Shown one piece after another: positions 52,099-60,584 of a stretch of DNA of 64,000 nucleotides. The notes beneath the pieces were generated by a model. The model saw only the letters and a program-made list of their open reading frames with translations. It searched no databases and was not told the origin of the DNA. This DNA is from Leptospira sp. (GTDB taxonomy: Bacteria; Spirochaetota; Leptospiria; Leptospirales; Leptospiraceae), in assembly GCA_027533185.1 (NCBI GenBank), contig JAPZTS010000006.1:58904-122903 (forward strand), written 5' to 3'. Each line of letters opens with the position of its first letter. Position 1 is the first letter of the stretch. The translations under genes were made by a program, and so were the position numbers.

Positions 52099-52554
52099 AT
52101 GGAAATGGACCTCTCCCTAGAACAATACGAAACCCTCCTCAAATTGGTTTATATGGGAGATTGGGTGATTTCGACCCTACAAGCAAAAGACAGGGCAGAA
52201 GACGATCCGGACAACGATACAAGATTCGCGGAAGTTGTGCGTCATGTTTTCAGTTATGCTGAACGTGCGGGGCTTGGTAACATTGTCCAGATCGATCAAA
52301 ACAACGGGGAACCCTATCTTACTCGCGAGTTTGAAGAAGAGAGTGGACTCGTCGAAATTCTGGAAGACTATGAAGACGAAGTCTTTTGGCAGTCTTTGAT
52401 CGAACGTTTGGCGCACAGAGATTTTTTTCGACATTACGGTGAGTCGGCTATTGCCAGTATGGCGATCGAAGAACGGATCGAAAAAGAAACTCCATTCCAT
52501 GACAAATGGGCAAACGAATTTCACGAAAACGGGATCGAAAATCTAAAGCTCTAA
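52099..52554 (+). CDS. Conserved hypothetical acidic protein
   Basis: A 151-residue soluble, acidic, helical protein (LSLEQYETLLKLVYMGDWV, then FAEVVRHVFSYAER, ESGLVEILEDYEDEVFWQSL). It has no Cys pairs, membrane segment or known motif. ATG 52099 or the in-frame ATG two codons later may be used. It converges on the operon ending at 52603, and an inverted repeat spans its stop codon. Confidence 0.65.
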   Translation: MEMDLSLEQYETLLKLVYMGDWVISTLQAKDRAEDDPDNDTRFAEVVRHVFSYAERAGLGNIVQIDQNNGEPYLTREFEEESGLVEILEDYEDEVFWQSLIERLAHRDFFRHYGESAIASMAIEERIEKETPFHDKWANEFHENGIENLKL

Positions 52555-52568
52555 AAGAACGATCCCGT
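52529..52568. terminator. Inverted repeat between convergent genes, possible terminator
   Basis: ACGGGATCG (52529-52537) and CGATCCCGT (52560-52568) are perfect 9-base arms with a 22-base loop that includes the stop codon of the plus-strand gene. On the minus strand the hairpin is followed by TTTTCG and lies 35 bases past the stop at 52603. The long loop makes it weaker than a classic terminator. Confidence 0.45.
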
Positions 52569-52602
52569 CTTAAAGAATAAAGTCATTAGCAAACGCCAAA
52601 CC

Positions 52603-54147
52603 TTAGTTTCCATTTTCAGATTTTTTGGATTTTTTTGGCCAAAGGAGCCTCTCTTCCCTTTCATTCTTTTTAGCCATTCCTTCGTTCCGCCTAAACCTTA
52701 TGGTCATGTCGAGTTGGTTTTCCAGTTGGTAAGAAATATCATCCCCACTACGTATCGGTCCCGCGTCTTTTAATGCCCACTCCATTCGCTCCCAGATGCT
52801 TTGGTATAAAAAATCACCTTCGTTCGGAAGACTAGGAATTTTGGACCAAGTTTGAATAGCTTCAATTAATAGTTGTTTGTCGCCTTTATACTTTCCAAAT
52901 TCCCAAAGTACAACCCCCTTTTGAAAGTAGGCATCCTTCCAGCGGTATTTTTTTGGAGAATTTTTAATCAACGTATCTAAGATATCTAGCCTTTTTTTCA
53001 CATAGGCAGTTTGAACATCTAGTTCGGATCTTAATTTTTTTTCTTTGAGGATTGGATTCATTTTTCTAATGACACGGCGTAGTGTTTCGTGCCTAAGCGT
53101 CTTTGTTTCGTCCGCTGGCAATGCCTTTAGAAGAGCTTCGCTCTCAAAATAACGTTTTAAAGCATACGATTGAATTTCATATATATTCTCGATCGTAAAA
53201 AGGATTTCTGTTCCTACCTTTGTACCTAAGTGTTCGGAGAGCAAAGCAAGACTTTGTCTTAAAAAATCTTCTTTGTTAAGATTTTCCTGAAAGTAGTCAA
53301 TAGCAAAATAAGTTGGATCCGTACTGAACTGAAAAGCCAAGCGTTGTAAGTTTTCATAATACAAATCTCTGACAAATTCACTTAGGTCCCCTTTGTCAGG
53401 ATCATAACCCATAAACTTGGAAATAAAATCATCCAACTGTTTTTCTTTGGATTGTTTGATGGTTCTGTCGAGATACCTTTGACGATCTGGTTTTGCCATC
53501 GCGAGAGGAGCCCGAGGTTGGGATTCTCCTTCTTTCGTTCTTGTCATCGTAATCGGTGGGGAGGATTCTTCACCTTTCCTGAATTCCTCAATGATCCGGT
53601 TTCGTTCTTTATGAATTGCTAAATTATCATCTGCTTCCTTTAAATCTACACGGAAAGGATCGTGTATGGTCTTCACAGTCGGAAACACTTCTTTTACAAT
53701 AATATCCTCATAGTCACGGTTTCTTTTCATGTATGAATCCGATACACCGGAATTAGGAATCAGGTCTTCTAAATTATTCTTAAATTTTTTACGTAGGTCT
53801 GAGGTAGATTCTAAATCTTTTACCAAATCCTCCCAGGCACCTCCCTCATACTTCCCTTTTGGAAAACCGTCGGCACCAGGTTCACCTGTTTCTCCTTCAG
53901 CAGTGGTATCAGATTCAACGCCTTCTTCCGAGTCTCCATCTCCGATTTCCTTTCCAAAACTGATAGAAAAGGATTTTTCCTCTTCTTCGTCTGCATAGAT
54001 CCAGTTAGGACCACAAAGAGTTTTTCCATACGGTGAATCGGAATGATTGAATGAATAGATAAGGAATGTTAGATGGAGAACGATAGAAAAATATGCCGCA
54101 AATAGGATACGGTTTTGAAAAAAGATTTTAGCGAGACTTCCGAACAT
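52603..54147 (-). CDS. Membrane-anchored protein of unknown function
   Basis: A 514-residue protein. One N-terminal transmembrane segment (about 14-32, LFAAYFSIVLHLTFLIYSF) precedes an acidic, low-complexity linker (about 50-110) with GEIGDGDSEEG-like sequence. A long helical domain follows (about 240-480). A possible TPR-like pattern is seen in KDAYFQKGVVLWEFGKYKGDKQLLIEAIQTW. The layout suggests a periplasmic helical adaptor. Its start overlaps the end of lnt by 20 bases, so the two are co-translated. Overall family not recognised. Confidence 0.68.
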   Translation of the reverse strand: MFGSLAKIFFQNRILFAAYFSIVLHLTFLIYSFNHSDSPYGKTLCGPNWIYADEEEEKSFSISFGKEIGDGDSEEGVESDTTAEGETGEPGADGFPKGKYEGGAWEDLVKDLESTSDLRKKFKNNLEDLIPNSGVSDSYMKRNRDYEDIIVKEVFPTVKTIHDPFRVDLKEADDNLAIHKERNRIIEEFRKGEESSPPITMTRTKEGESQPRAPLAMAKPDRQRYLDRTIKQSKEKQLDDFISKFMGYDPDKGDLSEFVRDLYYENLQRLAFQFSTDPTYFAIDYFQENLNKEDFLRQSLALLSEHLGTKVGTEILFTIENIYEIQSYALKRYFESEALLKALPADETKTLRHETLRRVIRKMNPILKEKKLRSELDVQTAYVKKRLDILDTLIKNSPKKYRWKDAYFQKGVVLWEFGKYKGDKQLLIEAIQTWSKIPSLPNEGDFLYQSIWERMEWALKDAGPIRSGDDISYQLENQLDMTIRFRRNEGMAKKNEREERLLWPKKSKKSENGN

Positions 54148-55882
54148 AATAGATAAAAGCCAAAATGGATCCTATCATAAATATATAAGACAGTAAATTT
54201 CCATACAACCGATAAAAGGTCATTTCACCTGGTATCACTTGGACTTTTTTACGTAGGACAGTAGCAGAATCGAGTGAAGTAAAGTCACCATCTATGTTGC
54301 GACCTAAGTGATCGGTAAATACAGAAGTTCCAGAATTTGTAGACCGAACCATCCACTTGCGAAACTCAATCGATCTCATCCTTCCTAATGTATGGTGTTG
54401 GTAGGATTCTACAGTATTCCCATACCATTTATCATTTGTTACGTTTACGATAAAGTCAGGATCTCCCTGAAACTTTCTAACATATTCAGAGATAATCACT
54501 TCATAGCAAATCAAAGGCAAAAAACTACCAACGACTTCTTCCTTAATTTTGTGTGGTGCATAGTAATCCCGTACATTTGTAGGTGTAAGGTAGTCCGTGT
54601 CCCTCCATCTAAGGTCTGGGGTTTTTCTTTCAAACTCTCTCTGTCTAGATTGGTAATAAGGAAGGAGTTGTTGATTGGTTCCTGCGGCAAATCGTCCTGT
54701 CTGACCAGACAAAGCATACATCCACTCAAATGGCATATACTCCCCAAAAATGAGTAAAAAAACCTTTTGGTAACTCATCCGCCTTTCTCCATTGGGATTC
54801 ATAACAACCGAAGAATTGTAGTGACGCAAATTCTCTCTTGAAGCAATTCCAGATTCAAAACTTGCATCAAGTTCGTTGTAAAAAAGATTGGCCCCATGAC
54901 GAAGGGAAATCATTGCCATCAGTGATTCAAACTGGTGCCAATAGATACGACTGTATCTGGTTGCATCCGATTCATTTGTTGTGAAAAAGGGAACACCTGA
55001 CTCTGGTAATACGATGAGGTCAACGGTTGAACTTTTCAGTGCATCAAAAGTCAGATCATCGATCCGTGTCATTAGCTTTCGAATTTCTTCTGCAGGATTT
55101 CTTCCATCACGAAACTCTAAAGGTGCATTGGGTTGGACAATGAGAACATCCCTTTCTGCCTTGGGAAGAACCGAATTCCATTTCCAGTAGAGGTGTAGGC
55201 CATTTGCAAAAAACAAAACCAAAACCATTATATATGGCAGCGCTTTGTTTAAAGTTTCCCGCAAAAATTTAAGTTTGTGAACGGATGATACAAAATGAGT
55301 CAAAAACTCATTCGGATTTCCAATGGAATAGATACCGTAGGACACAAAGAATAATAATGCTGACAATCCATACGCACTCGTATACTCAGCGTTTTGTGCT
55401 AAGATCAAATTTTCTGCGACGACATTTCCAAAGTACCAAGGAAAGACCTGGGGAGTAAAAAACTCAGCAAATACAATACTAAATGAAGCAACCCAAGCAA
55501 ATTGTTTGCCTAATTTGGAATTTATGTAGGAAAATACCAAAAGAAACATCGGAAACTTGAGGTTTAGTATAAAACTCGATACGATAAAGATCGGAATGGA
55601 GAGATACCAATCGAATCCACCAAAAACAGTCGTCATATGGTAGATCCAATGGAAAGAAATTGTGTAAAAAACTAAGGCAAAACCCAGACCGTGGTAGAAT
55701 AATTCTTTCCATCGACCCCGGTATCTTTCTTCGATAAAAAAAAGTCCGATAGGAGCAAACCAAACAAAAAATGGTAAGTTGACCGGAGCAAAGGATAGAA
55801 AAGAAAATACTCCCGTTAGGAGGTAACAGGCAACTGATATTTGGCCTTCTTTTGTGATTAAAAATCGGAAAAGTCGTTTCAT
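54128..55882 (-). CDS. lnt: Apolipoprotein N-acyltransferase
   Basis: A 584-residue inner-membrane enzyme with about eight hydrophobic segments (most in 15-240, one at the C-terminus) flanking a nitrilase-fold periplasmic domain. The triad can be read as Glu in VLPESGVPFF, Lys in SYQKVFLLIFGEYMPFEW and Cys in LICYEVI; NVTNDKWYG follows. It adds the third acyl chain to the N-terminal Cys of lipoproteins, which fits the many lipoproteins here. It lies in the carD / PIN-TRAM / lnt run and overlaps the next gene by 20 bases. Confidence 0.92.
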   Translation of the reverse strand: MKRLFRFLITKEGQISVACYLLTGVFSFLSFAPVNLPFFVWFAPIGLFFIEERYRGRWKELFYHGLGFALVFYTISFHWIYHMTTVFGGFDWYLSIPIFIVSSFILNLKFPMFLLVFSYINSKLGKQFAWVASFSIVFAEFFTPQVFPWYFGNVVAENLILAQNAEYTSAYGLSALLFFVSYGIYSIGNPNEFLTHFVSSVHKLKFLRETLNKALPYIMVLVLFFANGLHLYWKWNSVLPKAERDVLIVQPNAPLEFRDGRNPAEEIRKLMTRIDDLTFDALKSSTVDLIVLPESGVPFFTTNESDATRYSRIYWHQFESLMAMISLRHGANLFYNELDASFESGIASRENLRHYNSSVVMNPNGERRMSYQKVFLLIFGEYMPFEWMYALSGQTGRFAAGTNQQLLPYYQSRQREFERKTPDLRWRDTDYLTPTNVRDYYAPHKIKEEVVGSFLPLICYEVIISEYVRKFQGDPDFIVNVTNDKWYGNTVESYQHHTLGRMRSIEFRKWMVRSTNSGTSVFTDHLGRNIDGDFTSLDSATVLRKKVQVIPGEMTFYRLYGNLLSYIFMIGSILAFIYYVRKSR

Positions 55883-55917
55883 ATCAGTCCCTAACCTATT
55901 TGGTAACGAAAATCTAG

Positions 55918-56952
55918 CTAAGATTTGTTGTAGTTGTTGTTTCCATTTTGAACTTTTGTAAATATCATTTTTCCTGCGGCCGTTTGGATGATACTTGTTA
56001 CAACAACACGAACCTCTTTGCTAACCAAATGCCCACCATTTTCGATTACAACCATCGTTCCATCCTCCAAATATCCGATCCCCTGGTTTTCGTCCTTTCC
56101 CTCTTTGATAACAGAAATTGGGAATTCTTCACCAGGAAGTACAACTGGTTTTAAGGCATTTGCTAAATTGTTTAAGTTGAGAACTCTAACACCTTGTAAC
56201 TCAGCCACCTTATTCAAGTTAAAGTCATTTGTTACAACAGCCGCACCTGTATCTCTTGCGAGTTTTACAAGTTTTGCATCCACTTCTCTCGTGTCAGAAT
56301 AATCCGTATACGTAATCTTTACTTCGATTGAGCCCTTTCTTTGAAGTTTGTTGAGCATTTCCAGTCCACGGCGACCACGTGCCCTTTTGATTGGGTCAGA
56401 AGAATCGGAAATCAATTGAATTTCACGCAAAACAAAGTTGGGAAGGATGAGAGGACCATCCAAAAAATGGGTGTCCGCAATATCTAAAATTCTTCCGTCA
56501 ATGACAACGGAAGTGTCTAGAATCTTTTCTCGGATGTTGGAATTGGGAGATTCAAGTCCTGGAATAGAGAAACTTCCTGGTGCACCAGATCCACCACCAA
56601 AGATGGCAAGTCCAGGTTTTACCGCGAAGGCAGAACCAATTTTAATTCCAGAAAGGAAAAAGAGAACTGTAAGAAGGATAGACGCAGATTTGTAACCATA
56701 CTCAGACAGTAAGCTCGCAGGGAAAGCAGCAATGGCAAGTCCAAGTAACGATCCTATTGCAGCACAGAAAACCAAATCCGCTTTGATTTCAGGAAAAAGT
56801 TTTTTTTCACCAAATTTTAGAAAGATGGAGTAGATAAGGACAACACCAGCAAGTCCCAAAGATAGCGCTAGATTTTGGGATTCCGTAAACAGAAAGAAAA
56901 ACGAAGCAAGAGAGACAAGTGCAGTCCCCAATACAGATAATATATGTTTCAT
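55918..56952 (-). CDS. PIN-TRAM domain membrane protein (YacL-like)
   Basis: A 344-residue protein. Four N-terminal transmembrane helices (about 5-110) lead to a PIN nuclease-like domain (about 140-260) with acidic residues in [28 protein letters not shown] and [12 protein letters not shown]-terminal TRAM RNA-binding domain follows (about 270-335). This is the YacL family, common beside carD. It may be a membrane-tethered ribonuclease. It starts 41 bases after the carD stop. Confidence 0.9.
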   Translation of the reverse strand: MKHILSVLGTALVSLASFFFLFTESQNLALSLGLAGVVLIYSIFLKFGEKKLFPEIKADLVFCAAIGSLLGLAIAAFPASLLSEYGYKSASILLTVLFFLSGIKIGSAFAVKPGLAIFGGGSGAPGSFSIPGLESPNSNIREKILDTSVVIDGRILDIADTHFLDGPLILPNFVLREIQLISDSSDPIKRARGRRGLEMLNKLQRKGSIEVKITYTDYSDTREVDAKLVKLARDTGAAVVTNDFNLNKVAELQGVRVLNLNNLANALKPVVLPGEEFPISVIKEGKDENQGIGYLEDGTMVVIENGGHLVSKEVRVVVTSIIQTAAGKMIFTKVQNGNNNYNKS

Positions 56953-56993
56953 AACTCAAAGACCTTTTTTCAGTATTGAGTAGAAACGGAAGT

Positions 56994-57572
56994 TTACTCT
57001 AGATCCATGTCATCGTCATCTTTGGGGGGAGGAGGAGGAGCCAAACCTTGGACAGACGCCGCAAGTACATCCGAAACTATATTTCCAGCTTCTTCTGTAG
57101 GCACACCCTTACTGAGTGCAATTTCCATCTTTACTAAATTATATGCGCTCTCGTAGAGCTTTCTCTCCATAATGGAGAGTTCTTTGCCATAGGCACGTTT
57201 GTAAAGATTACGGCAGACATCTGCCACCTCAAATATGGAACCAGACTTAATCTTGTTCATATTATTTTGGTATCGAACTTTCCAGTCCTCTTCCGTATCG
57301 ATCTCATCCTTCTTCAGGAGAGTGAGAACCTTTTTGATCTCTTTTTTATCAATGATCGAACGGATACCCACATCCATTGCCCGGTCCACAGGAATAGACA
57401 CCTTCATCTTGGATCCTTGGATCTCAAGACTATAGCAGTCTTTTTTCTTTCCCAGGATCACCTTTTTGGCAACCTCTGTGACTTCGCCAACTCCATGGAT
57501 GGGGTATACAACGTAATCCCCAACCTTGAACTTAGGCTCTTTTACTTTTTCATTTAATTTTTTTGTAGCCAA
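56994..57572 (-). CDS. CarD-family transcription factor
   Basis: A CarD/CdnL protein. The RNA-polymerase-interacting domain (about residues 10-70) has [17 protein letters not shown] and [16 protein letters not shown] helical DNA-binding C-terminus has [24 protein letters not shown] sequence, followed by a poly-Pro and acidic tail. CarD stabilises open promoter complexes. I place the start at TTG 57572 (192 residues), because a consensus promoter at 57609-57637 would leave any start as far up as 57620 outside the mRNA. No ATG fits. The Shine-Dalgarno is weak, so the start remains uncertain. Confidence 0.85.
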   Translation of the reverse strand: MATKKLNEKVKEPKFKVGDYVVYPIHGVGEVTEVAKKVILGKKKDCYSLEIQGSKMKVSIPVDRAMDVGIRSIIDKKEIKKVLTLLKKDEIDTEEDWKVRYQNNMNKIKSGSIFEVADVCRNLYKRAYGKELSIMERKLYESAYNLVKMEIALSKGVPTEEAGNIVSDVLAASVQGLAPPPPPKDDDDMDLE

Positions 57573-57608
57573 GTAAGTATAATAACTTCCGTAAATACTC
57601 TTGCCTTC

Positions 57609-57637
57609 AGTATAGCCCAAAAAATGGGCATTGTCAA
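57609..57637 (-). promoter_or_regulatory. Sigma70-type promoter of the carD operon with inverted repeat in the spacer
   Basis: On the minus strand: TTGACA (57637-57632), a 17-base spacer, then TATACT (57614-57609). The -35 is perfect and the -10 matches five of six bases. The spacer contains GCCCA-TTTTT-TGGGC (57629-57615), a 5-base inverted repeat that may be a regulator site. Transcription should begin near 57602. Confidence 0.75.
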
Positions 57638-57656
57638 GGGAGAACCTAAAAATAGT

Positions 57657-58274
57657 TCAGAATCGAATCGTTTTTACCTGGGCATCGGTAAGATTGGGAA
57701 AGGAATCTTGGATTTTTTCCAAAGTCTCTTTTGCATCGTCCATTCGGTAAAAATATCCTGCAAATAGTTTCCCAGTGCTCGTGCGAAAGATTCGACCTTT
57801 GAGGCTTGGCTCTCGATCTAATAGGGTTTTTCCAAAGTTTAGTGCTTCTTCCGGAGAAAAATCTCCAATTAAAACCATGTAGTTGATTTGATCATTTTTT
57901 GGGGGAAACTTAAGTGTTGATGGGAAGGGGGTTGATCCTTGCGATACGGAAGGATCAGAAGGTTTTTGCTCCAAACCCAGCTGGCTTGAGTGACCCTCCT
58001 CTTCTTTGCTTTCTTTCTCGGAAATGTAGCTTTTTTTACCCAAATTCGAGAAGGATTTTTCGCCTTGTTCTTGGAATTTATTTTCCTTTTGTGTGAGCTG
58101 GATTCCCACAACCATTCCAGATGTAAAAAGTAGTATAGCCCCAACGAGTAAAATGAAAGGGGACTTTGGCCCCGATTTTTCGCGATACGCGGGAATCTGT
58201 GGGGATTGGTATTGGGTATCTCCATCGAATGGAGTTTTTCCCCTAAGCCGTCTTGAATAGTCTATGTTCTGCAT
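57657..58274 (-). CDS. Single-pass protein with SPOR-like C-terminal domain
   Basis: A 205-residue protein. A basic cytoplasmic N-terminus is followed by one transmembrane helix (about 40-60, FILLVGAILLFTSGMVVG), then a Ser/Glu/Gln-rich linker (about 65-125). The C-terminal domain of about 75 residues (YMVLIGDFSPEEALNFGKTL and GRIFRTSTGKLFAGYF) resembles a SPOR fold, which binds denuded peptidoglycan at division sites. The domain match is by pattern only. It reads toward the carD promoter and stops 20 bases before it. Confidence 0.65.
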   Translation of the reverse strand: MQNIDYSRRLRGKTPFDGDTQYQSPQIPAYREKSGPKSPFILLVGAILLFTSGMVVGIQLTQKENKFQEQGEKSFSNLGKKSYISEKESKEEEGHSSQLGLEQKPSDPSVSQGSTPFPSTLKFPPKNDQINYMVLIGDFSPEEALNFGKTLLDREPSLKGRIFRTSTGKLFAGYFYRMDDAKETLEKIQDSFPNLTDAQVKTIRF

Positions 58275-58358
58275 GGGCTTCCCAAATCTCTTTTACTAGG
58301 ATTGTCGGCTGGCAGAATCAAAAAATGGACTTCTTTTTATAGAGATTTTACGAGAGAT

Positions 58359-58387
58359 TTGAATCTAAAATTCGATTGCTTTAGTAT
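58359..58387 (+). promoter_or_regulatory. Possible promoter for methyltransferase gene
   Basis: TTGAAT (58359-58364), a 17-base spacer, then TAGTAT (58382-58387). Both boxes match four of six consensus bases with ideal spacing. It lies 44 bases before the proposed TTG start of the methyltransferase gene. Confidence 0.35.
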
Positions 58388-58430
58388 ATCCAAATGCACA
58401 AATGCGATAGGCTAACGAAAAGAACTAACA

Positions 58431-59060
58431 TTGGATTGTCCACTTTGCAAATACCAATCTGAGCCATTTTACTCAAACAGATTCCGTAGATATCGATCTT
58501 GTGGTAACTGCAAATCTGTTTTTATGGAACCTAACTTCTTTCCAGACGAAGAATCAGAGAAAAAAAGATATTTGGAACACAATAATGATATCTATGACTT
58601 GGGATACCAAAACTTCGTGTCTCCCGTTGTATCAAAAGTAAAATCCTTACATGGTCCGAATGATTCGGGACTGGACTTTGGTTCTGGTCCAGGACCCGTC
58701 ATAAGCCATCTGTTAGCTGAAAGTGGGTATTCGATTCAAAAATATGATCCCTATTTTTTCCCCAACCCATCGATCTGGAACCAAGTCTTTGATTACATCG
58801 TCGCATGCGAAGTTGTAGAACATTTCTATGATCCATATAAGGAATTTGCACGGTTGCGAACCCTCCTCCATCCAGATAGAGGGAACTTTATCGTTTATAC
58901 AGATCCCATTTATGAATCTCTCAATTTTCCCGGATGGTATTATAAAAACGACCCAACCCATGTTTTTTTCTATTCAAATGAAACGATGGATTGGATTCGA
59001 AATGAATTTGGATTTTCGAAGCTTACGATACATGGGAGGCTTTTTGTCTTTTCCGCCTGA
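58431..59060 (+). CDS. Class I SAM-dependent methyltransferase with N-terminal zinc ribbon
   Basis: A 209-residue protein that starts at TTG 58431. Two CxxC pairs (CPLC and CGNC) at the N-terminus form a small zinc ribbon. Then comes a class I SAM-binding motif GLDFGSGPGPVISHLL near residue 80, VACEVVEHFYDP and a late YTDP segment. The family is the methyltransf_23-like group; the substrate is unknown. No partner gene lies on the same strand nearby. Confidence 0.85.
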   Translation: MDCPLCKYQSEPFYSNRFRRYRSCGNCKSVFMEPNFFPDEESEKKRYLEHNNDIYDLGYQNFVSPVVSKVKSLHGPNDSGLDFGSGPGPVISHLLAESGYSIQKYDPYFFPNPSIWNQVFDYIVACEVVEHFYDPYKEFARLRTLLHPDRGNFIVYTDPIYESLNFPGWYYKNDPTHVFFYSNETMDWIRNEFGFSKLTIHGRLFVFSA

Positions 59061-59124
59061 GTGAAAAGTCTCGTGACTAAGGAATGGATATCGAGGCTCG
59101 GACTGGTTCAACTCATAGCGTAGT

Positions 59125-59155
59125 AAAAAAAAACCCAAGGCATTTCTGCCCAGGG
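59125..59155 (-). terminator. Intrinsic terminator of the cytochrome oxidase operon
   Basis: On the minus strand: CCCTGGGCA, GAAA loop, TGCCTTGGG, then nine T. The stem has CCC/GGG and GGCA/TGCC pairs with a two-base mismatch. It lies 40 bases past the subunit IV stop. Confidence 0.75.
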
Positions 59156-59194
59156 CCTCTTTTCAAAAAGATATTTATCTTAAAAGTCTAAGAT

Positions 59195-59797
59195 CTAAAA
59201 ATACTTTTTTGTTGGGAAGTCGTTCGTTGGTAATACGCGAGTAACAACATCTCCCATTGAGAACGCAAACAATAGTGCAAGGAATGCAAAAGCAGAGAGA
59301 AAGATCACTCGGTTGAGCATATTGTCATACTTCAAGTGCATAAAGTACGCTAAAACGAAGAACGCTTTCCCTGTCGCAACAGCCATAGCCACTATCATAT
59401 TCAAACGACCCAAATCATATTGAGCAACCCAAACAGTTACAAAGGTTCCAAAAAAGAGAGCTAGAAGAACATAAACGTAAGTTTTGATAGAGATGATGTG
59501 GTGGTCATGTGCTTCTTCTTCATCCCCTTCTCCATCTTCTACCCACATAGAAGAGGAAGCATGGTCCTCCTTGTGGTCTTCATCACCCAACACAAACTTT
59601 AGAAGCTTGTTATCTTTGTTTTCTTCTTTGAACTTATTGAATTTATCGGTTTGGAAAAATTGGCCAAACCAGTTGATGATAAACCCAACTACAGTTACAG
59701 TTCCAATTCCAGGTGCAAAAATTCCAAAACCGAGTACGGGAGTTGCAACCGCAATAAATGCGATGATCCAAAGTCCATAATTGATTACGTAATCCAT
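59195..59797 (-). CDS. ctaF: Cytochrome c oxidase subunit IV family protein
   Basis: A 200-residue membrane protein with two N-terminal transmembrane helices (about 5-50), a charged, His/Asp-rich loop (about 55-100), and three C-terminal helices (about 103-190). The block LAYFMHLKYDNMLN is typical of prokaryotic subunit IV (the caa3 CtaF/COX4_pro group). It is a small accessory subunit that stabilises the oxidase. It starts 13 bases after the subunit III stop and is the last gene of the operon. Confidence 0.82.
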   Translation of the reverse strand: MDYVINYGLWIIAFIAVATPVLGFGIFAPGIGTVTVVGFIINWFGQFFQTDKFNKFKEENKDNKLLKFVLGDEDHKEDHASSSMWVEDGEGDEEEAHDHHIISIKTYVYVLLALFFGTFVTVWVAQYDLGRLNMIVAMAVATGKAFFVLAYFMHLKYDNMLNRVIFLSAFAFLALLFAFSMGDVVTRVLPTNDFPTKKYF

Positions 59798-59810
59798 GAT
59801 TTCTGTTCCT

Positions 59811-60584
59811 TTATCCTACTAAGTATAAAAGTGGGAAGAGGTAAATCCATACCAAGTCCACCACGTGCCAAAAAAGTCCCACACCTTCCACAGGAGTGTA
59901 GTATTCTGGACCGACTTTTCTTCGCATTGTTTTGATGAGTATCCAAAGAATAAGAAGTGCTCCCGCAACTACGTGGATCCCGTGAAGACCTGTCATCACA
60001 AAGTAGAAACCATAGAACATCTCCCATTTTGGTTGAGAGATAACTGCTTTTAGCTTTGTTACTTCTTCCGCAGAGACATGGTTCTTTTCTAGCTCTGCTG
60101 GATTTTTGAGGAGAGCTGCGATCTTTGACTCACACTCGGCTCGGTTCCCGCCCTTACCACAATTTGGGTCGACTAGAGAAAACTTTCCCGGTACAGTCCC
60201 AACATGAAACTTATGTGTGTATTCAAAATACTTGATTACCATAAAGGCAATCGCACAAACGATTGTAAGAGCCAACATAACGGATGCTATCTTATGTAAA
60301 CCCCGTTGGACGTAGTTTATAGCCGCCGCCATCGTAAAGGAACTGACAAGGAGGACAATTGTGTTCACGGCACCCATTTTCCAGTCAAGGGTCAAGGATC
60401 CATTTTTAAAAACAGTTGGATAAAATGAATGGTAAATCAAATATCCGACAAAGAGTCCGCCGAACATAAGAATCTCAGTGCAAAGGAATAACCAGATTCC
60501 CTGCTTTGCAGAGGAATACTGGTGGTCTGCACTTTTAAAGTGGTGTTGGTGGTGAAATTCAGTTGATGAACTAACGGAAGTCAT
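59811..60584 (-). CDS. ctaE: Cytochrome c oxidase subunit III
   Basis: A 257-residue protein with about six to seven helices. Family blocks include KQGIWLFLCTEILMFGGLF, MTGLHGIHVVAGALLILW and the final EGVGLFWHVVDLVWIYLFPLLY. Subunit III binds lipid and supports proton uptake into subunit I. A hydrophilic insertion with Cys (NCGKGGNRAECES) lies in a loop near residues 130-165. Its start overlaps the ctaD stop by 14 bases. Confidence 0.95.
   Translation of the reverse strand: MTSVSSSTEFHHQHHFKSADHQYSSAKQGIWLFLCTEILMFGGLFVGYLIYHSFYPTVFKNGSLTLDWKMGAVNTIVLLVSSFTMAAAINYVQRGLHKIASVMLALTIVCAIAFMVIKYFEYTHKFHVGTVPGKFSLVDPNCGKGGNRAECESKIAALLKNPAELEKNHVSAEEVTKLKAVISQPKWEMFYGFYFVMTGLHGIHVVAGALLILWILIKTMRRKVGPEYYTPVEGVGLFWHVVDLVWIYLFPLLYLVG

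Noticed and set aside
57573..57620. TTG 57620 as the carD start
   Set aside because: It lies inside the spacer of a near-consensus promoter, so the codon would not be in the mRNA.
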